NCBI RefSeq assembly: GCF_006363895.1
Contig: NZ_CP040953.1
DNA length: 64,000 nucleotides
Direction: 5' to 3' (one strand)
Origin: Methylopumilus universalis
GTDB lineage: Bacteria > Pseudomonadota > Gammaproteobacteria > Burkholderiales > Methylophilaceae
Shown here: positions 51,580 through 58,946 of the stretch, one piece after another
Layout of the letters: each line of letters begins with the position of its first letter
Numbering within the stretch: position 1 is the first letter of the stretch
The notes under the pieces: model-generated
The model's input: the letters and a program-made list of their open reading frames with translations, nothing else
Told to the model about the DNA's origin: nothing
The model's database searches: none
Made by a program: the position numbers and the translations under genes

Positions 51580-51839
51580 GGCCGCTCCAATAAAATAATT
51601 TTTTTAGGTTCGGGGGTTTTCATTTTTAATGATTTTTTTGCAACTTCTTCGATTCTTCCGTGCATTGCCCAAGTGCTCTGCTCAAGTTGCAATTGGCTAT
51701 ACTCAGAATTTAGCTTTTTGCCAATCTCTTTTTGTTGATCAAGTTCAAAATAAAGCTTTCTTGATTGATGTTGTGAGTTTATTTTTGCAAGCGCCATAAG
51801 TAGGATTACAAAAAATAAAATAAAATTCACTTTTGTCAT
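51576..51839 (-). CDS. ftsL: Cell division protein FtsL
   Basis: The 87-residue bitopic protein has a single helix at the start (FILFFVILLMALAKI) and a periplasmic coiled coil (RKLYFELDQQKEIGKKLNSEYSQLQLEQSTWA) followed by the control-domain region IEEVAKKSLKMKTPEPKKIILLE. It forms the FtsQLB complex that activates FtsWI. Assignment rests on structure and position between rsmH and ftsI. Stop and start overlap with ftsI (ATGA). Confidence 0.92.
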   Translation of the reverse strand: MTKVNFILFFVILLMALAKINSQHQSRKLYFELDQQKEIGKKLNSEYSQLQLEQSTWAMHGRIEEVAKKSLKMKTPEPKKIILLERP

Positions 51840-52790
51840 TTAATGCGCAGTCCTTTCAGCAACTCGCATAATTCCACTTCTTGCTCTTGGATTACGTTTT
51901 ACCTCGGCTTCACTTGGTCTTATAGGTTTTGTCACAATATTCAATCGGGGTTTTGGTAGCTCATCATTTCTAATTGGAAAATTAGGGGGTAAAGTATCTC
52001 TATTTTTTTCATCGTTAATAAATTGCTTCACAATTCTGTCTTCAAGCGAGTGGAAACTAATCACTACCATAATGCCGTCGGTTTTTAATAACTCTAAAAT
52101 TTTAGGCAGCGCTTCTTTTAACTCTTCCAGCTCTCGATTTACATAGATTCTTAATGCTTGAAATGTTCTTGTTGCAGGATCTTGTCCAATTTCTTTTTTG
52201 GGCATGTGGTCTGCGACAATTTTTGCAAGCTGTTTCGTTGTTTCAATCGAACCTACTTCATCTCTCTCTTTAATGATCGCTGTTGAAATTCTTCGCGCAA
52301 ATTTCTCTTCACCATATTCTTTTAAAATCTTTTCTAATTCTTTTTGTTCGATCTTTTTTAAAAGTTCAGCTGCTGTTAGGCCCTTTGTTTGATCCATCCG
52401 CATATCCAGGTGCGCATTGAATCTAAAACTAAAACCACGATCGCCTTGATCAATTTGTGGTGATGAAATACCCAAATCAAGTAATACGCCATCTACTTTT
52501 GAAATGCCCCTAGCGGCTAAAACTTGATCGATTTCTGAAAAATGTGCGTGCACAATTTCGAATCTCGTATCTTTAATTTTCAAACCTTCTTCATATGCAG
52601 ATTTATCTCGATCAATCGCGATTAATCTTCCTTCTTGATTTAACTTTTCTAGAATTAATTTGCTATGCCCGCCCCGCCCAAAGGTGCAATCTACATAAAC
52701 ACCATTTTTTTTTAAAACTAAATGCTCAACTGCTTCGCTTAAAAGGACAGTAATATGCTCATGATTAAAATTATGTTGTGCTTGATTCAT
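51840..52790 (-). CDS. rsmH: 16S rRNA (cytosine1402-N4)-methyltransferase RsmH
   Basis: The 316-residue enzyme (formerly MraW) methylates N4 of C1402. SAM-binding and family motifs: HITVLLSEAVEHL, YVDCTFGRGGHSKLIL, AIDRDKSAYEEG, GVLLDLGISSPQIDQGDRGFSFRFNAHLDMRMDQ, and VVISFHSLEDRIVKQF. RsmI, which methylates the ribose of the same nucleotide, is at 55215-56060. It follows mraZ by 24 bp. Confidence 0.97.
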   Translation of the reverse strand: MNQAQHNFNHEHITVLLSEAVEHLVLKKNGVYVDCTFGRGGHSKLILEKLNQEGRLIAIDRDKSAYEEGLKIKDTRFEIVHAHFSEIDQVLAARGISKVDGVLLDLGISSPQIDQGDRGFSFRFNAHLDMRMDQTKGLTAAELLKKIEQKELEKILKEYGEEKFARRISTAIIKERDEVGSIETTKQLAKIVADHMPKKEIGQDPATRTFQALRIYVNRELEELKEALPKILELLKTDGIMVVISFHSLEDRIVKQFINDEKNRDTLPPNFPIRNDELPKPRLNIVTKPIRPSEAEVKRNPRARSGIMRVAERTAH

Positions 52791-52814
52791 GAGGCTTTAA
52801 ATTAAATTGCATCG

Positions 52815-53261
52815 TTAAAGTGAGAATCCCTCGAGTTCAGTTGGCATACTTGAAGCTTCTTGTTCTGTTGCATTTTGTATTTGTAGATCCCAAGCTTCTT
52901 TATCCCAAAGCTCAAAATGAGTTCCCTGTCCCACTAACATGGCTTGTCTCTCTACCTTTGCAAATTCTCTTAATACTTGAGAGAGGAGTAATCGGCCTGC
53001 TGTATCTAGTGATATGTCTTCTGCATAACCCACGAGTAATCTTTGTAACGCGCTCGATTTTTTATCAAAACTTGAAAGTGCCATGATCTTTGACTGGATT
53101 GGTTCCCAAGCAATCTGGGGGTAAATCAATAAACATCCATGGGGGTGAGCTGTAATGACTAAATCACCTGAAGACTGGACGAGCAAATCTTCTCTATGCT
53201 TTGTCGGCATTGCTATTCTGCCTTTAGCATCAATATTCAAGAGATTAGCGCCTCTAAACAT
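52815..53261 (-). CDS. mraZ: Transcriptional regulator MraZ
   Basis: The 148-residue protein has two AbrB/SpoVT-like repeats: FRGANLLNIDAKGRIAMPTKHREDL and GYAEDISLDTAGRLLLSQVLREFA, the second with the D-x-x-G-R-hydrophobic signature. MraZ forms a ring and represses its own dcw promoter by binding tandem TGGGN boxes. Three GTGG boxes with exact 10-bp period lie 75-98 bp upstream of its ATG (53335-53359). It is the first gene of the cluster that runs to cca. Confidence 0.96.
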   Translation of the reverse strand: MFRGANLLNIDAKGRIAMPTKHREDLLVQSSGDLVITAHPHGCLLIYPQIAWEPIQSKIMALSSFDKKSSALQRLLVGYAEDISLDTAGRLLLSQVLREFAKVERQAMLVGQGTHFELWDKEAWDLQIQNATEQEASSMPTELEGFSL

Positions 53262-53293
53262 AATTCCCGACCTAATTATTTAATTCAAAAAAA

Positions 53294-53339
53294 GTGGGAA
53301 ATTACTAAATACCCTTAGTTCTACTTAGAAATTTCCCAC
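53294..53339 (-). promoter_or_regulatory. Ten-base inverted repeat in the mraZ leader/promoter region
   Basis: GTGGGAAATT at 53294-53303 and AATTTCCCAC at 53330-53339 are exact reverse complements with a 26-bp spacer. The right arm contains the first MraZ-type box and the left arm is an additional box in the opposite orientation. The dcw promoter most likely lies between or near them; I could not fix a convincing -35/-10 pair. Confidence 0.45.
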
Positions 53340-53359
53340 AAAAAACCACTTTTTTCCAC
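53335..53359 (-). promoter_or_regulatory. Putative MraZ operator: three GTGG boxes at 10-bp period
   Basis: On the minus strand GTGG starts at 53359, 53349 and 53339, that is GTGGA-n5-GTGGT-n5-GTGGG. This equals the known MraZ operator layout of short GTGGG/TGGGN repeats separated by five bases, which puts the boxes on one face of the helix. They lie upstream of mraZ, so autorepression is expected. Confidence 0.72.
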
Positions 53360-53378
53360 TAATGACACTATAGATAAT

Positions 53379-53405
53379 AAAAAAGAGCTCTGCAAGCTCT
53401 TTTTT
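53379..53405 (-). terminator. Rho-independent terminator of rnpB
   Basis: GAGCT (53385-53389) and AGCTC (53395-53399) flank a CTGCA loop, with six A on the left and six T on the right. On the minus strand the hairpin runs into a T tract about 60 bases after the mature RNase P RNA end. It separates rnpB from the mraZ promoter. Confidence 0.85.
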
Positions 53406-53465
53406 GAAGGTTTTTTCATATACGACAAGGGTTTGGAAGAATAAAGCTAGGAATTTTTAAGAAAA

Positions 53466-53758
53466 AGTTGAAGCCAACCGATAAGCCGGGTTCTGTCGTG
53501 GACAGTCATTCATCTAGGCACATGATTACTCATGCACTCAAGCAGTCTACCCGGTAGCAACACGAGCCGTGCTATTACTACCCTATTTGACTTTGCTCCG
53601 AGTGGAGGTTACCGCGTTTCACCGTAACTAAATACGCTCGTCTCTGTGGCCCTATTCCTCGTTTCGCAACGTACGGCCGTTAGCCGTCACTCTGCTCTGT
53701 GGAGCCCGGACTTTCCTCTGCTTGAGTTAACAAGCAGCGACTGTCTAGTCAGCTTCGC
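53466..53758 (-). ncRNA. rnpB: RNase P RNA, bacterial type A
   Basis: Read on the minus strand, the RNA starts near GAAGCUGAC (from 53756), which pairs with GUUGGCUUC near the 3' end (53470-53478) as helix P1. Universal elements are present: GAGGAAAGUCCGGGCUCC (P4 5' half and CR-I) near 53701-53722, the CR-IV/V segment ACAGAACCCGGCUUAUCGG near the 3' end, and GAAACGCGGUAACCUCC in the specificity domain. The length, about 290 nt, is at the short end for type A. RNase P removes 5' leaders from tRNA precursors. Ends are estimated from P1 pairing. Confidence 0.95.
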
Positions 53759-53762
53759 ATGG

Positions 53763-53768
53763 ATTTTA
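53763..53768 (-). promoter_or_regulatory. Candidate -10 box of rnpB
   Basis: TAAAAT on the minus strand at 53768-53763 is seven bases before the first base of the P1 helix (53756), the correct distance for a primary start there. No clear -35 hexamer is seen 16-18 bp upstream. Confidence 0.42.
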
Positions 53769-53840
53769 ACACACCTATAAAACATCACTTTCGGGTGTAT
53801 TTAATTGACGTGGGACGCAACCTATATATTTGCTATTTAA

Positions 53841-53899
53841 AGTTTACAAAAAGCTATGTAACCCTTACTAGTATTTGGCTTCTTAAATTTTTGTAAACT
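53841..53899. repeat. Perfect 12-bp inverted repeat upstream of the small XRE gene
   Basis: AGTTTACAAAAA (53841-53852) and TTTTTGTAAACT (53888-53899) are exact reverse complements, 35 bp apart, centred about 74 bp before the XRE ATG. The core GTTTAC/GTAAAC is more specific than an A/T run. It may be a two-site operator for the regulator encoded downstream. No T tract follows the right arm, so it is not an ordinary terminator. Confidence 0.6.
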
Positions 53900-53943
53900 A
53901 AAGATGGAAGACGGTTCTGAGATAGTCATTTAAGGTTGAGCCC

Positions 53944-54174
53944 ATGCTAACAAAGACAAAGGCTTTCGGTCGAGCTTTAAAAAAAATTAGACTCAAAAAA
54001 AAATTAACTCAAGAAGATTTGTCACTTGAAGCGCAACTTGCAAGGGTTTATATATCTGAACTCGAATATGGGAAGAAAACTCCTTCCATTGAGACTGTAT
54101 TTAAATTATCCAGAGCTTTAAATGTCAGATGTTCCAAGCTAATGGATTTAACTGAAGAAGAATTCATTAAATAA
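53944..54174 (+). CDS. Small XRE-family transcriptional regulator, 76 residues
   Basis: The protein is little more than one Cro/C1-type helix-turn-helix: FGRALKKIRLKKKLTQEDLSLEAQLARVYISELEYGKKTPSIETVFKLSRALNV, then a short acidic tail. Length and layout resemble controller (C) proteins of restriction-modification systems and other stand-alone XRE regulators, but no restriction or methylase gene is nearby. The ATG is preceded by AAGG 12 bases upstream. It is divergent from rnpB (spacer about 185 bp) and convergent with pyrC (10-bp gap). Targets are unknown. Confidence 0.82.
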   Translation: MLTKTKAFGRALKKIRLKKKLTQEDLSLEAQLARVYISELEYGKKTPSIETVFKLSRALNVRCSKLMDLTEEEFIK

Positions 54175-54184
54175 TCAAACTTGT

Positions 54185-55222
54185 CTAATCAATTAAGCGC
54201 CAAGCAATTTTTCTTCCAGAATATAGCGGAATAATAGCTTCATCACCTACAGTAATTTTTTCAGGAACAAGCCAGTCTTCTTTAACGAGATTAATTGACG
54301 ATTTATTTCTTTCTAGTCCGTAGAAATCAGCTCCGTAGAAACTTGCAAAACCTTCTAATTTATCAAGCGCATTGAGCTCATCAAATACTGCAGCATAAAG
54401 CTCAATAGCGCTTGCCGCAGAAAAAATACCTGCGCAACCACAAGCATTTTCTTTTGTTGATTTTAAGTGAGGTGCGCTGTCGGTACCTAAAAAGAATTTG
54501 GCATTGCCTGATGACACTGCATTTAAAAGTGCTTGACGATGTGTCTCCCTTTTTAAAACGGGAAGACAATAATGATGCGGATTGATACCGCCTATAAACA
54601 TATGATTTCTGTTTAATAAAAGATGTTGTGGTGTGATCGTAGCTGCCAGTTTTTTAGAGGTACTTAAAATAAAGTCGGCAGCATCTTTTGTAGTGATGTG
54701 TTCCAATACAATTCTCAAATTGGGGAATGTTTTATGTAGCCTTGATAAATGTTGATTAATGAATACTTTTTCACGATCAAAAATATCAACTGCTGAATCG
54801 ACCACCTCACCATGAAGCAAAAGTGTTACATCTAATTTTTCCATGAGTTCAAAAATATCGTAACGATCATCAATGTTTCTAACACCCGAATCTGAATTAG
54901 TTGTGGCACCGGCTGGGTAGTATTTAATCCCTACAATGTTTTGATGCTCAGGAATTTTTTTAATTTCATCAGGTGAAGTGTTATCTGTGAGATATAAAGT
55001 CATGAGTGGCTGAAAGTGGGTATCACTTTTTAAAGCCTTTTTAATTCTTGATTCATATTGAATCGCTTGATCTACAGTCGTAATGGGCGGTTTTAAATTC
55101 GGCATCACGAGCGCCCTTGCAAATTGCTTCGCGGTATAAGGCACAACGGACGCCATAAGTGCATCATCTCTTAAGTGCACATGAAAATCATCCGGCGTAG
55201 TAATAGTTAAAGTTTTAGTCAT
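54185..55222 (-). CDS. pyrC: Dihydroorotase
   Basis: The 345-residue type II dihydroorotase cyclises carbamoyl-aspartate in pyrimidine synthesis. Zinc-site and family motifs: PDDFHVHLRDDALM (H-x-H), MPNLKPPITT, the carboxylated Lys region GIKYYPAGATTNSD, LLLHGEVV, VLEHITTKDA, and FFLGTDSAPHLKSTKEN. It overlaps rsmI by eight bases and is the last gene on this strand before the XRE gene. Confidence 0.97.
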   Translation of the reverse strand: MTKTLTITTPDDFHVHLRDDALMASVVPYTAKQFARALVMPNLKPPITTVDQAIQYESRIKKALKSDTHFQPLMTLYLTDNTSPDEIKKIPEHQNIVGIKYYPAGATTNSDSGVRNIDDRYDIFELMEKLDVTLLLHGEVVDSAVDIFDREKVFINQHLSRLHKTFPNLRIVLEHITTKDAADFILSTSKKLAATITPQHLLLNRNHMFIGGINPHHYCLPVLKRETHRQALLNAVSSGNAKFFLGTDSAPHLKSTKENACGCAGIFSAASAIELYAAVFDELNALDKLEGFASFYGADFYGLERNKSSINLVKEDWLVPEKITVGDEAIIPLYSGRKIAWRLID

Positions 55223-56060
55223 CTTTTTTTATTTTTAAAGCTTCGTCATATAAATAATTTTTATTGATACTTAATATTTCTACGCCTAATTTCACAGCTG
55301 CATTCGTCGGCATATGATTAAGTAATATTTTCAATATTCTATGCTGATCTTCGCTCAGTAATTCATTTTTTTCATGATGCATCGGGGATACCAAAATCAC
55401 AAACTCACCTTTTTGAAAATTACTATCGCTTTCAATAATCTCTCTAACCTTTGAAACTTCACCTCGATAAATACTTTCGAATGTTTTGGTGAGTTCTCGC
55501 GCCACCACAATATGATGTTTGTCCCCAAAAAAATCAGCCATATCATTCAAGGTTTTGATGATGCGGTGCGGTGCCTCATAAAAAATTATAGGGCATGTTT
55601 GCGTTTGAAGGTTTTCAAACGTCTTAATTCTTTGGCTGCTCGACGTCGGTAAAAATCCATAAAAATGAAAGCTTGTATGTTCCATCCCTGAAATTGAATA
55701 AGCCGCTGTGACTGCAGAAACGCCTGGAATAGGAATAACTTCAAAACCAGCAGCTGCAACCTCTTTGACGATGAGGCCACCAGGGTCGCTGATATTTGGG
55801 GTACCTGCATCTGATACCAACGCAATATGTTTACCGTCTTTTAAATATTCAATGATTTTTTGTGCGGAAGCTTTTTCGTTATGCTGATGAACTGCAAACT
55901 GTTTTTTTTCAATGGAAAAATGAGACAAAAGGCCTTGGGTATGTCTTGTATCTTCTGAAGCAATGAGATCTACTGATTTGAAAGTTTCTAGCGCTCTATA
56001 AGTAATGTCATTTAGATTGCCTATAGGTGTCGCTACTACATACAATATTCCACTCATCAT
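55215..56060 (-). CDS. rsmI: 16S rRNA (cytidine1402-2'-O)-methyltransferase RsmI
   Basis: The family opening GILYVVATPIGNLNDITYRAL sets the start at 56060 or 56057 (281 or 280 residues). An in-frame ATG at 56117 would add a basic-hydrophobic leader not expected in the family, and would sit next to the divergent -10 box. Other motifs: SEDTRHTQGLL, ALVSDAGTPNISDPGG, PGVSAVTAAYSISG and FYEAPHRIIKTLNDM. The enzyme has a tetrapyrrole-methylase fold and methylates the ribose of C1402, the nucleotide also modified by RsmH. Confidence 0.93.
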   Translation of the reverse strand: MMSGILYVVATPIGNLNDITYRALETFKSVDLIASEDTRHTQGLLSHFSIEKKQFAVHQHNEKASAQKIIEYLKDGKHIALVSDAGTPNISDPGGLIVKEVAAAGFEVIPIPGVSAVTAAYSISGMEHTSFHFYGFLPTSSSQRIKTFENLQTQTCPIIFYEAPHRIIKTLNDMADFFGDKHHIVVARELTKTFESIYRGEVSKVREIIESDSNFQKGEFVILVSPMHHEKNELLSEDQHRILKILLNHMPTNAAVKLGVEILSINKNYLYDEALKIKKDD

Positions 56061-56134
56061 CAACAGCCCAATTATTTTTAAAGCACTTAAAAAAGCTCTT
56101 TTAAGTCGCTTACTCAAGACCTCTTTAAAAGAGA

Positions 56135-56140
56135 TATAAT
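56135..56140 (+). promoter_or_regulatory. Perfect -10 hexamer upstream of dolP
   Basis: TATAAT lies 48 bases before the dolP ATG in the divergent spacer with rsmI. A weak TTACTC is found 19 bp further upstream. AGAGGAA just before the ATG is a good ribosome site. Confidence 0.42.
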
Positions 56141-56188
56141 CATTTTGTCACATATCAATGCTAAGTTAATAAAACTTTAGAGGAAACC

Positions 56189-56758
56189 ATGCTTAAACAT
56201 ATCAAATTATTTTTTATTTCATTTGTCTTGTTGCAACTCTTGGGATGCCCTGCTGCCATTATTGGTGGAGGCGCTATAGGTATGGATACAATGGCTGACC
56301 GCAGAACGCCAGGTGTCATTCTTGAAGATTCTAATATTGAATTAAAGGCTTTTGCTGGCATTCAAAAACTCCAAGGTGACATTCATACAAATGTCACAAG
56401 CTATAACGCACATGTACTTGTATTAGGTCAGGTGCCGAGCGAGGAAATTAAATCAACCATTACAGCTCAGATTAAAGCGTTAGCTAACGTCAAATCGGTG
56501 ATGAATGAGCTCACGATTGAGCCTGTGAATTCTTTATCAGCAAGAGCGGAAGATACTTTAATTACATCCAGTGTGAAGGCCCGATTTTTCAAAGAAAATA
56601 AGGTTTCACCTTTTTACGTCAAAGTCATAACTGAAAATAAGGTGGTCTATCTTATGGGTCTTTTGAACGAAAAAGAGGCCAAAGAAGCTGAAGAGATTGC
56701 GAAAAATACAAACAAAGTTACAAAAGTAGTGAAGCTTTTTGAATATATAAAAAATTAA
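56189..56758 (+). CDS. dolP: BON-domain outer-membrane lipoprotein (DolP/YraP-like)
   Basis: The 189-residue precursor has the signal MLKHIKLFFISFVLLQLLGC with lipobox L-L-G-C (Cys20), then a short Ala/Gly stretch and the family motif TMADRRTPGVILEDSNIELKA. Two BON domains follow: KLQGDIHTNVTSYNAHVLVLGQVPSEEIK... and SSVKARFFKENKVSPFYVKVITENKVVYLMGLLNEKEA. DolP supports outer-membrane integrity and BAM function at division sites. In E. coli, yraN and diaA stand between the rsmI divergence point and dolP; here both are absent and dolP faces rsmI directly. Confidence 0.9.
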   Translation: MLKHIKLFFISFVLLQLLGCPAAIIGGGAIGMDTMADRRTPGVILEDSNIELKAFAGIQKLQGDIHTNVTSYNAHVLVLGQVPSEEIKSTITAQIKALANVKSVMNELTIEPVNSLSARAEDTLITSSVKARFFKENKVSPFYVKVITENKVVYLMGLLNEKEAKEAEEIAKNTNKVTKVVKLFEYIKN

Positions 56759-56842
56759 GCAAAAAATTTCTGTCTTAAGTCTTTGAAAATAAAAGACTAT
56801 TAAATAGCCTGAGACTATTCTATGCCAGGCGTTACGCGCCAT

Positions 56843-56870
56843 TTGATTTAATTAAAGATGTTGTTATAAT
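56843..56870 (+). promoter_or_regulatory. Strong promoter candidate of trxA (rho)
   Basis: TTGATT at 56843-56848, a 16-bp spacer and an extended -10, TGtTATAAT, ending at 56870. The leader to the trxA ATG is about 100 nt. The preceding part of the 219-bp gap has a 7-bp hairpin, AGTCTTT/AAAGACT at 56778-56798 without a T run, downstream of dolP. Confidence 0.6.
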
Positions 56871-56977
56871 GTTTTTCATAAGTTTTTTCAAAAAATTCAA
56901 GTTAGTTCTAAATCCCAAAATAAATTGCCCGTAACGCTAGCTAGCTTAATTACAGAATTAATCCATTAAAGGTCATC

Positions 56978-57304
56978 ATGAGCAAAAATATTATCCATTT
57001 GTCAGACGCAACATTCGAAACTGAAGTGCTTCAATCTACCGTTCCTGTTCTAGTTGACTACTGGGCAGAGTGGTGTGGTCCTTGCAAAATGATTGCACCT
57101 ATTCTTGATGAAATATGCAAAGACTACGATGGTAAGTTAAAAATTGCTAAACTTAATATCGATGAAAATGCACAAACCCCAGCTAAGTTTGGCATCAGAG
57201 GCATTCCTACTTTAATGATTTTTAAAAATGGCAATGTCGAAGCGACTAAAGTTGGCGCCTTATCAAAATCCCAATTAACAACATTTATCGATAGCAACAT
57301 CTAA
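56978..57304 (+). CDS. trxA: Thioredoxin 1
   Basis: The 108-residue protein has the canonical active site WAEWCGPCKMIAP, the buried Asp (VDYWAEW), and the cis-Pro loop GIRGIPTLMIFKNG. It is a cytoplasmic dithiol reductant for ribonucleotide reductase, methionine sulfoxide reductase and others. It stands just upstream of rho (58-bp gap), as in E. coli and many other proteobacteria. Confidence 0.97.
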   Translation: MSKNIIHLSDATFETEVLQSTVPVLVDYWAEWCGPCKMIAPILDEICKDYDGKLKIAKLNIDENAQTPAKFGIRGIPTLMIFKNGNVEATKVGALSKSQLTTFIDSNI

Positions 57305-57362
57305 AGCTTACCTCTCTCTCCTTAAAAACCCCCAACGTAAGACTAATCGGAAACCCCTAAAC

Positions 57363-58622
57363 ATGCATTTATCTGAATTAAAACACCTCCCCATTGCACA
57401 ACTTGTAGAAATGGCGATCACGGACGAAATCGAAAATGCGAGTCGCATGAGAAAGCAAGATTTAATCTTTGCAATCCTAAAAAACAAAGCAAAAAAGGGA
57501 GATAGTATTTACGGGGATGGCACTTTAGAAGTATTGCAAGATGGGTTTGGATTCTTAAGATCACCCGACACATCTTACCTGGCAGGTCCTGATGATATTT
57601 ATGTATCGCCTTCACAAATCCGTCGCTTCAATCTTCATACAGGAGACACCATTCAAGGTGAAATTAGAACACCTAAAGATGGAGAGCGTTACTTCGCACT
57701 TGTAAAAGTAGATGAAGTTAACAATGAAGCGCCAGAAAATACAAAAAATAAAATTCTTTTTGAAAACTTAACGCCCCTATTTCCAACTATACCTCTCACG
57801 CTTGAAAGAGATATTAACGGTGAGGAAAATATTACAAGTCGCGTGATTGATATGATTGCGCCGATTGGTAAAGGTCAACGTGGCTTGATTGTAGCGAGTC
57901 CTAAAAGTGGTAAGACTGTCATGATGCAAAATATCGCACATGCCATCACATCAAATCATCCTGACGTATCTTTAATTGTGCTTCTAATTGATGAGAGGCC
58001 AGAAGAAGTGACTGAAATGACGAGGTCTGTAAAAGGTGAAGTTGTTGCGTCAACATTCGACGAACCTGCAACACGTCACGTTCAAGTAGCTGAAATGGTT
58101 CTTGAAAAAGCGAAGCGTCTTGTTGAACACAAAAAAGACGTAGTGATCCTCTTGGATTCCATTACACGATTGGCAAGAGCTTACAACACAGTCATCCCTT
58201 CATCCGGTAAAGTGCTTACCGGCGGTGTCGATGCCAATGCGCTTCAAAAACCAAAACGTTTCTTTGGGGCAGCCCGTAATATTGAAGAAGGTGGCTCGCT
58301 CACAATCCTTGCAACCGCTTTGATTGATACAGGCTCACGCATGGATGATGTGATTTACGAAGAATTCAAAGGTACCGGTAATATGGAAATTCATCTTGAT
58401 CGTAAAATGGCTGAAAAACGACTCTACCCAGCAATTAATGTAAATAAATCAGGTACTCGTAAGGAAGAACTTCTTATCCCTAAAGATAATTTACAAAAAA
58501 TATGGGTACTTAGAAAACTTCTCCACCCTATGGATGACTTGGAAGCGATGGAATTTTTGCTAGACAAGATTAAAGCCACTAAAAATAATAACGACTTCTT
58601 TGACAGTATGCGAAGGGGTTAA
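57363..58622 (+). CDS. rho: Transcription termination factor Rho
   Basis: The 419-residue hexameric helicase has an N-terminal helix bundle (LSELKHLPIAQLVEMA), a cold-shock-like primary RNA site (GDGTLEVLQDGFGFLRSPDTSYLAGPDDIYVSPSQIRRFNL), and the RecA-like motor with P-loop SPKSGKT, Walker B VVILLDSITRLARAYN, the Q loop around SGKVLTGGVDANALQKPKRFFGAARNIEEGGSLT, and the C-terminal R-finger region. The P-loop differs from the usual PPKAGKT by two Ser substitutions. Rho in a genome with such short spacers would limit read-through. Confidence 0.98.
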   Translation: MHLSELKHLPIAQLVEMAITDEIENASRMRKQDLIFAILKNKAKKGDSIYGDGTLEVLQDGFGFLRSPDTSYLAGPDDIYVSPSQIRRFNLHTGDTIQGEIRTPKDGERYFALVKVDEVNNEAPENTKNKILFENLTPLFPTIPLTLERDINGEENITSRVIDMIAPIGKGQRGLIVASPKSGKTVMMQNIAHAITSNHPDVSLIVLLIDERPEEVTEMTRSVKGEVVASTFDEPATRHVQVAEMVLEKAKRLVEHKKDVVILLDSITRLARAYNTVIPSSGKVLTGGVDANALQKPKRFFGAARNIEEGGSLTILATALIDTGSRMDDVIYEEFKGTGNMEIHLDRKMAEKRLYPAINVNKSGTRKEELLIPKDNLQKIWVLRKLLHPMDDLEAMEFLLDKIKATKNNNDFFDSMRRG

Positions 58623-58635
58623 GACGTAAAATTGA

Positions 58636-58664
58636 TTGATTTTTGGTCCTAAATCATTGATAAT
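58636..58664 (+). promoter_or_regulatory. Candidate promoter of rpmE
   Basis: TTGATT (58636-58641), a 17-bp spacer and GATAAT (58659-58664). The predicted start is near 58671, giving a leader of about 25 nt with TTGGA before the rpmE ATG at 58696. Confidence 0.5.
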
Positions 58665-58695
58665 GCGCATCTATTGAACTAAAGTTGGAAAAATT

Positions 58696-58896
58696 ATGAA
58701 AGCTGATACACACCCAAATTACGCTGAAATTAATATCACATGTAGCTGTGGTAATAAGTTCAAAACACAATCAACAGTTGGAAAAGATATGAACATTGAA
58801 GTTTGCTCACAATGCCATCCTTTCTATACAGGTAAACAAAAGATTTTAGATACTGCAGGCCGTGTTGAGAAATTCAAACAAAAATATGGCATGTAA
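58696..58896 (+). CDS. rpmE: Ribosomal protein L31, zinc-binding form
   Basis: The 66-residue protein MKADTHPNYAEINITCSCGNKFKT has Cys16, Cys18, Cys37 and Cys40 (C-S-C and C-S-Q-C), marking the zinc-containing type rather than the Zn-independent paralogue. The end reads RVEKFKQKYGM. It has its own promoter candidate and is followed by a strong terminator. Confidence 0.97.
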   Translation: MKADTHPNYAEINITCSCGNKFKTQSTVGKDMNIEVCSQCHPFYTGKQKILDTAGRVEKFKQKYGM

Positions 58897-58913
58897 GACT
58901 TTATCCTTATATC

Positions 58914-58942
58914 AAAAGGCAGCATAGGCTGCCTTTTTTTTT
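58914..58942 (+). terminator. Rho-independent terminator of rpmE
   Basis: GGCAGC (58918-58923), loop ATAG, GCTGCC (58928-58933), followed by nine T. Four A precede the stem. It ends four bases before the first possible ATG of the glycosyltransferase gene. Confidence 0.93.
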
Positions 58943-58946
58943 AAAT

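Noticed and set aside
53944..54174. Antitoxin or restriction controller reading of the XRE gene
   Set aside because: No partner toxin, endonuclease or methylase frame exists on either side; neighbours are rnpB and pyrC.
56061..56117. Longer N-terminus for RsmI
   Set aside because: The extra 19 residues precede a family-typical start and the codon lies next to the -10 box of the divergent dolP gene.
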